DNA of 10,982 bases from Anaerolineaceae bacterium (lineage in GTDB: Bacteria; Chloroflexota; Anaerolineae; Anaerolineales; Anaerolineaceae), in assembly GCA_027348305.1 (NCBI GenBank), contig DAIEPS010000048.1, positions 1-10,982 on the forward strand, given 5' to 3'. Position 1 is the first letter of the stretch. Every line of letters starts with the position of its first letter. The position numbers were made by a program, and so were the translations under genes. Below the pieces are notes generated by a model that saw nothing but the letters and a program-made list of their open reading frames with translations, had not been told where the DNA came from and did not search any database. This document shows positions 6,887 to 10,982 of this stretch, piece by piece.

Positions 6887-7636
6887 TTGAGTGGATTAGC
6901 CTGGCTGGGGTATGTTATTGAGTGGATGGGCGCCATCGCGGTGGTGATGATCGCGGGTACCAGTCCGTTGTTTAAAAGCATTCGCCGTATCGATTTTCGC
7001 TTTCCACGCAGAGAATCTACATTCGCGCTTTCTGTGTTTGCGCTTTGCTACCTGATTGCCTTCCAATATTTTGGCAACCCAGTTTTCCAATTCATGCTGG
7101 ATTTCAGCAAGATCCTCCCCGGAGGGGAACTGGCCCAGCGTACCCTGCTGGCTATGATCAGCTTGATCCTCTTCTTGTTGGCCACATTCCTGCGCGGGCA
7201 GCCACTGAAGAGTATCGGCTGGGGCAAAGCAAACTTCAAACCAGGGTTAACCCTCGGAATTCTGCTTGTCATAATTGCCATAGTGCTGCGCGGCAAAGTT
7301 AACACCTTGCTGCAGGGCATAACCGCAGAACAGGGGAGCCTCTTGTTGGTTTGTTTGCTTTTGGCGCTGGCCGAAGAGACTATTTTCAGAGGTTATATCC
7401 AGCTTCGCTTAAGTTCCTTCCTGGGCTCCACCTGGGGATGGCTGGCGACCGCTGCCCTTTACCTGCTCTGGGTGCTGCCCGGCCGGTTATGGGTCTTGCC
7501 TTTCGCTGAATTGTGGCCAACCCTGGTCATCTCCCTGGCGCAAGCCCTGTTGCTCGGTTGGATCATGCGAAAAAGCGGCCACGTGGTTTCGAATGTTCTT
7601 TTCCGCGCTGTGGCGGCATGGTTGTTGTTAATCTAA
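6887..7636 (+). CDS. CPBP-family (CAAX protease-like) membrane protein, probably lacking catalytic histidines
   Basis: A 249-residue polytopic membrane protein with about seven hydrophobic segments. The CPBP/Rce1-like glutamate motif is present as AEETIFRGY (Glu163, Glu164, Arg168 in EExxxR). The second motif, normally FxxxH followed by LP, reads LYLLWVLPG (191-199), with Trp195 in place of histidine. The third motif, normally HxxxN/D, aligns with FRAVA, with Arg240 where His is expected. A nearby HVVSN (232-236) matches HxxxN by chance spacing but lies about eight residues too early. I therefore suspect a non-proteolytic family member, though divergent metal ligation is possible. The start is TTG at 6887, supported by AGAAGG 5 bases upstream and by the short 14-base gap after the bactofilin; the first in-frame ATG is at 6926. 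Confidence 0.8.
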   Translation: MSGLAWLGYVIEWMGAIAVVMIAGTSPLFKSIRRIDFRFPRRESTFALSVFALCYLIAFQYFGNPVFQFMLDFSKILPGGELAQRTLLAMISLILFLLATFLRGQPLKSIGWGKANFKPGLTLGILLVIIAIVLRGKVNTLLQGITAEQGSLLLVCLLLALAEETIFRGYIQLRLSSFLGSTWGWLATAALYLLWVLPGRLWVLPFAELWPTLVISLAQALLLGWIMRKSGHVVSNVLFRAVAAWLLLI

Positions 7637-7665
7637 GTTTTCATTTTCCGTTTTAGGAGTTCCCC

Positions 7666-9396
7666 ATGCGCATGTCGCGCCTTTTCTCACAAACGCTGCG
7701 TGAAGCCCCCGCCGATAGCGAAATTGTCAGTCACCAACTGCTCGTCAGGGCGGGCTTCATTCGCCAGTTAGGTGCCGGGATCTTTTCTTACCTGCCTCTC
7801 GCGCATCGCAGCCTTGCCAGGATCATGTCCATCATGCGTGAAGAGATCAACGCTATCGACGGACAGGAGATCAGCATGCCGGTGGTGCAGCCCGCGGATA
7901 TCTGGAAAGAAACCGGGCGTTGGCAGCAGATTGGCAGCGAAATGGGCCGTTTTAAAGATAAATCAGACCATGACATGATCCTGGCCATGACCCACGAAGA
8001 GGTGGTGGCCGACCTGGCCCGCGGTCTCATTCGCTCATACCGGCAGCTTCCTGCGTTGGTCTATCAACTGCAAACCAAATGGCGCGACGATCCGCGTCCG
8101 CGCGCAGGGTTGATCCGCGTGCGCGAATTCACCATGCTTGATTCCTACAGTCTGGATACCGATTGGGAGGGCCTCGATAAGCAGTATCAGGCTCATTACC
8201 AGGCATATTTTCGCATTTACGAACGCTGCGGCCTGCCCACTGTGGCCGTACTGGCGGATACCGGCATGATGGGTGGCAAGATGGCCCATGAATACATGTA
8301 TCTGACCCCCATCGGCGAAGACAGCCTGCTGTTCTGCGATGCCTGCGGATATTCCGCCAATCGCCAGGTAGCCAAAACCCAAAAGCCTAAACCGGCTGCC
8401 GAGGCAATGCTGCCGATCGAAAAAGTGGCCACCCCTGAATGTTCTTCCATTGCTGATCTGGCGGCATTTCTCAAAGTCCCCGCTTCAAAAACCGCCAAAG
8501 CGGTCTTCTTTACCGCTGATGTACAGAATGAATTCGGATCCATCAAACAGGAGTTTATCTTCTGTGTGGTGCGTGGCGACATGGAAGTCAACGAGACCAA
8601 GATCAGTAACCTGATAAAAGCCAAAGAACTGCGCCCTGCCACGGATGAAGAGATTGTCCGCACGGGCGCCGTGCCTGGTTATGCTTCGCCCGTAGGGTTG
8701 AAGAAGGTCAGGGTGATCGTCGATGAACTGATCCCGCTTTCTGCCAACCTGGTGTCAGGCGCTAATGAGAAGGGGTACCACCTTCTCAACGTAAATTTCG
8801 GACGTGATTTTGAGGCAGCCGAAGTCGCTGATATAACCTCCGCCGGTGAAGGGGATGCCTGTGAGAAATGCGGCAAACCCTACCGCCTTTCACGCGGGGT
8901 CGAAGTGGGCAACATCTTCAAATTGGGCACTCGCTATACTGACGCCCTGGGCTGCACCTTTACCGATGAGAATGGTGAAAGCCACCCCATCATTATGGGT
9001 TCTTACGGCATCGGAGTGGGGCGGCTGCTGGCCTGCGTGGCTGAAGAACATCATGATGAAAAAGGCTTGATCTGGCCAGCATCCATCGCACCTTTCCCGG
9101 TGCATATCGTGGTGCTGCCCGGCAAGTCGATGGATGTGACCCCCGTGGTTGAGGACCTTGAAAGATCTCTTCGCCAGGCGGGGATCGAGGCGCTTGTTGA
9201 CGACCGACCTGATTCAGCGGGGGTAAAATTCAATGATGCGGACTTGATCGGCCTGCCCCTGAGGGTGACGGTCAGTGAACGCGCCTTGAAAAATGGTGGT
9301 TTAGAATTGAAACTGCGCAGCGGCGGTGAGAGTTGGATCGTGCCGGTTGATGAAGCCGTGGCGGTAATAATGAAGACAATCTCTGGTCTGAACTGA
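7666..9396 (+). CDS. proS: Prolyl-tRNA synthetase, bacterial type with editing insertion domain
   Basis: A 576-residue class II aminoacyl-tRNA synthetase that charges tRNA-Pro. Motif 1 is in the region GFIRQLGAGIFSYLPLAHR (30-48). Motif 2 is around RPRAGLIRVREFTMLDSYS (144-162). Motif 3 is GSYGIGVGR (445-453). Between motifs 2 and 3, about 225-390 form the bacterial INS editing domain that clears mischarged Ala-tRNA-Pro, with KTAKAVFF (275-282) around its conserved lysine. Two CxxC pairs, FCDACGY (223-229) and CEKCGKPY (399-406), flank the insert and may bind zinc. The C-terminal anticodon-binding domain (about 475-576) shows VDDRPDSAGVKFNDADLIGLP. The length is normal, with no frameshift. 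AGGAG at 7655-7659 is 6 bases from the ATG. It is the clearest housekeeping gene in the window. Confidence 0.98.
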   Translation: MRMSRLFSQTLREAPADSEIVSHQLLVRAGFIRQLGAGIFSYLPLAHRSLARIMSIMREEINAIDGQEISMPVVQPADIWKETGRWQQIGSEMGRFKDKSDHDMILAMTHEEVVADLARGLIRSYRQLPALVYQLQTKWRDDPRPRAGLIRVREFTMLDSYSLDTDWEGLDKQYQAHYQAYFRIYERCGLPTVAVLADTGMMGGKMAHEYMYLTPIGEDSLLFCDACGYSANRQVAKTQKPKPAAEAMLPIEKVATPECSSIADLAAFLKVPASKTAKAVFFTADVQNEFGSIKQEFIFCVVRGDMEVNETKISNLIKAKELRPATDEEIVRTGAVPGYASPVGLKKVRVIVDELIPLSANLVSGANEKGYHLLNVNFGRDFEAAEVADITSAGEGDACEKCGKPYRLSRGVEVGNIFKLGTRYTDALGCTFTDENGESHPIIMGSYGIGVGRLLACVAEEHHDEKGLIWPASIAPFPVHIVVLPGKSMDVTPVVEDLERSLRQAGIEALVDDRPDSAGVKFNDADLIGLPLRVTVSERALKNGGLELKLRSGGESWIVPVDEAVAVIMKTISGLN

Positions 9397-9407
9397 CCAA
9401 AAAAGGA

Positions 9408-9413
9408 TAAAAT
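9408..9413 (+). promoter_or_regulatory. Candidate -10 box TAAAAT, possible leaderless promoter
   Basis: TAAAAT fits the TAnnnT -10 pattern and ends 7 bases before the aminotransferase ATG at 9421, in an A/T-rich 24-base gap after proS. The only Shine-Dalgarno-like piece (AAAAGGA) is 14 or so bases from the ATG, too far to be ideal. No good -35 is visible. The arrangement parallels the one before the glycosylase gene. The hexamer is seen; the promoter role is inferred and weaker because the whole gap is A-rich. Confidence 0.35.
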
Positions 9414-9420
9414 CAAAATT

Positions 9421-10611
9421 ATGACTGAGTCATTACCATTCCTTGTCCCCATGTCGAGCCCTGATATCACCGATGCTGAACGCGCCCGGGTGATCGAAGT
9501 GGTTAATTCTCTATATTTAAGCATGGGCCCTCAAACCACTAATTTTGAAAAAGCCATCGCCGACTTTGTTGGCGCCAAACACGCCGTAGCCGTGAACTCA
9601 GGCACAGCCGGTCTGCATTTGTGTGTCAGGGCTGCCGGCATTGAAGCCGGAGACCTGGTGATCACCACCCCGTTCTCTTTTGTTTCCTCCTCAAATGTTT
9701 TACTTTTTGAAAAGGCTATCCCGATATTTGTTGACGTGGATCCGTTCACCGGCAATCTGGATGTCGATTTGCTCGAAAAAGCTGTGGTTGACCTTGTCGG
9801 CGGCGGCGAAGCTGCCAAAAAGTGGCTACCACGCGAAGGCGCTCAGAATCACGGCAAACTTAAAGCCATCCTCGCGGTGGATGTGTTCGGCCAGCCCGCT
9901 GATTACGAAAGGATCACGAAACTGGCAAAGAAATACAACTTGAAATTGATCGAGGATTCTTGTGAATCCCTGGGCGCTGAATACAAGTCCGTCAAGACCG
10001 GCTTGTTTGGCGATTACGGTGTGTTTGCGTTCTATCCCAACAAGCAGATCACCACCGGTGAAGGCGGAATGATCGTCACCAACGATGACAAGGCCGCCGG
10101 TATCATGCGTGCCCTGCGCAACCAGGGACGCGCCCCCGGGGACAATTGGCTTCAGCACACCGAACTTGGCTACAACTATCGTATCGATGAACTCAGTGCG
10201 GCTTTGGGTGCTGTGCAGATGACCCGCATCGAAGAACTGCTCAACAAACGTCAAAAAGTGGCGGATTGGTATGCCGAGCGCCTGTTTGAGATTCCGGGTG
10301 TCGAATTGCCCGGCATCGCTGAAGGCACAACCCGCAACAGTTGGTTCGTCTATGTGATCAAGGTCAAGCAAGGCATCGACCGCGATAAGTTGGCTGCGAA
10401 ACTGACCGAGGCGCGTATTCCGGTGCGGCCTTATTTCTTACCCATTCACCTTCAACCCTATATGGTCAAGCAGTTTGGCTATCGCGAAGGCGATTACCCG
10501 GTGACTGAAGACCTTGGCAGGCGCGGATTGGCCCTGCCTTTCTCAGGTGTTATGACCGAGGAGCAGGTGGAAGCAGTCTGCCAGATCTTGCGCAACTGCC
10601 TGACCTCTTAG
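9421..10611 (+). CDS. DegT/DnrJ/EryC1/StrS-family PLP-dependent sugar aminotransferase
   Basis: A 396-residue fold-type I PLP enzyme of the family that transaminates keto-sugars bound to a nucleotide, typically with glutamate as donor, to make amino sugars for surface glycans. The N-terminal block SSPDITDAERARVIEVV and AVNSGTAGLHL (57-67) are family hallmarks. Asp179 in LIEDSCESLGAEY (176-188) is placed to contact the PLP pyridine nitrogen. Lys208 in FYPNKQITTGEGGM (204-217) is the Schiff-base lysine. GYNYRIDELSAALG (250-263) and RPYFLPIHLQPY (336-347) complete the active-site pattern. Residues about 122-146 form an extra segment rich in Gly, Lys and Arg compared with many family members. The substrate is unknown. 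With the epimerase and the NeuD-type acyltransferase in the same window, a sugar amination then acylation pathway is plausible. The start codon has a candidate -10 box close upstream and no well-spaced ribosome site. Confidence 0.94.
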   Translation: MTESLPFLVPMSSPDITDAERARVIEVVNSLYLSMGPQTTNFEKAIADFVGAKHAVAVNSGTAGLHLCVRAAGIEAGDLVITTPFSFVSSSNVLLFEKAIPIFVDVDPFTGNLDVDLLEKAVVDLVGGGEAAKKWLPREGAQNHGKLKAILAVDVFGQPADYERITKLAKKYNLKLIEDSCESLGAEYKSVKTGLFGDYGVFAFYPNKQITTGEGGMIVTNDDKAAGIMRALRNQGRAPGDNWLQHTELGYNYRIDELSAALGAVQMTRIEELLNKRQKVADWYAERLFEIPGVELPGIAEGTTRNSWFVYVIKVKQGIDRDKLAAKLTEARIPVRPYFLPIHLQPYMVKQFGYREGDYPVTEDLGRRGLALPFSGVMTEEQVEAVCQILRNCLTS

Positions 10612-10625
10612 GTTGACTGAAGAAC

Positions 10626-10982
10626 ATGGCTGAAACCTTTACTTTTCTGCCCGACCGGACCCGTGGAATTGTGGTCCATGTGCTGATCATCCTTGTGCTC
10701 CTGGCGGGATGCGGTGTCTTGGTGTGGCAGGCTTTTCAGCAATCCGGCGGCATCCTGCTGGTGGTGGACCTTTTGGGCGCGGTGATTTTATTTGGACTGT
10801 TGCCTTTTGCCGGTTACCGCGGATATGCGTTGATCAACGGCTTCTACTCTCTCAAACGCGATGGACTGCGCATCCGCTGGGGGCTGCGCGCCGAAGATAT
10901 TCCCCTCTCAGAAGTAACCTGGGTGAGGCCGGCGACTGATCTTGAAGTGCCGCTGCGTCTGCCTGCTTTTTCCCTTCCCGGT
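10626..10982 (+). CDS. Membrane protein with PH-like domain, N-terminal part (3' end outside window)
   Basis: The frame is open from ATG at 10626 to the window edge (119 residues), starting 14 bases after the aminotransferase stop. Two hydrophobic segments, about residues 15-36 and 42-64, form a membrane hairpin. They are followed by NGFYSLKRDGLRIRWGLRAE and DIPLSEVTWVRPATDL. This switch from paired membrane helices to a beta-rich stretch with YSL..DGL.I and a DIPLSEV segment is typical of bacterial PH-like (DUF304/YdbS-related) domains. Function of these proteins is generally unknown. Only a weak ribosome site (TGAAGA) precedes the ATG. The C-terminal half is not in the window, so the domain call is tentative. 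Confidence 0.7.
   Translation, partial: MAETFTFLPDRTRGIVVHVLIILVLLAGCGVLVWQAFQQSGGILLVVDLLGAVILFGLLPFAGYRGYALINGFYSLKRDGLRIRWGLRAEDIPLSEVTWVRPATDLEVPLRLPAFSLPG

Noticed and set aside
7580..7594. HVVSN as an intact third CPBP motif (HxxxN)
   Set aside because: Its position after the SG turn is about eight residues earlier than in normal family members; Arg240 is the better-aligned residue. Kept only as a caveat.
7637..7665. Separate promoter or T-box leader for proS
   Set aside because: The 29-base gap has only T-rich sequence and a ribosome site, too short for a T-box, and no convincing -10/-35 pair is seen.
9051..9524. 157-residue open frame on the minus strand across the proS-aminotransferase junction
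   Set aside because: Composition is low-complexity Ser/Thr, it has no family motifs, and it lies antisense to conserved parts of proS and the aminotransferase.

Overview
The window is a tightly packed bacterial stretch of about 11 kb with every convincing gene on the + strand. There are eleven protein-coding genes: ten complete or cut only at the 5' window edge, and one cut at the 3' edge. I see no tRNA, rRNA, CRISPR array, insertion sequence or convincing terminator. Moderate GC content, mixed ATG/TTG starts, a bactofilin, bacterial-type ProRS with an editing insert, and two gene starts that look leaderless suggest a Chloroflexota (Anaerolineae-like) genome. That assignment is an inference from overall style, not from a marker gene.

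Layout. Positions 1-462 hold the C-terminal half of a nucleotide-sugar epimerase/dehydratase of the extended SDR family. After a 69-bp gap with a perfect TATAAT box comes a 3-methyladenine DNA glycosylase (532-1125). It overlaps by ATGA the first gene of a three-gene cassette: E1 alpha (1122-2021), E1 beta (2018-3061) and an unusual fusion protein (3054-4148), all coupled by stop/start overlaps. The fusion joins a lipoyl-like domain, a region resembling the E1/E3-binding domain, and a NeuD/PglD-type left-handed beta-helix sugar acyltransferase. Next come an Nramp metal transporter (4167-5471), a tandem universal stress protein (5476-6369), a bactofilin (6369-6872), a CPBP-family membrane protein that seems to have lost its catalytic histidines (6887-7636), prolyl-tRNA synthetase (7666-9396), a DegT-type PLP sugar aminotransferase (9421-10611) and the start of a two-TM, PH-like membrane protein (10626 to the edge).

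How they may work together. The most interesting unit is 1122-4148. It has the two E1 subunits of a 2-oxo acid dehydrogenase complex. Where an E2 acyltransferase would be expected, it has a protein with E2-like N-terminal modules but a sugar O-/N-acyltransferase catalytic domain. The simplest reading is that a 2-oxo acid is decarboxylated by E1, the acyl group is loaded on the swinging lipoyl arm, and the acyl is delivered to a sugar instead of CoA. The epimerase upstream and the aminotransferase downstream fit a cell-surface glycan setting. The middle block (metal transport, stress protein, bactofilin, CPBP, ProRS) looks like a separate run of envelope and housekeeping genes.
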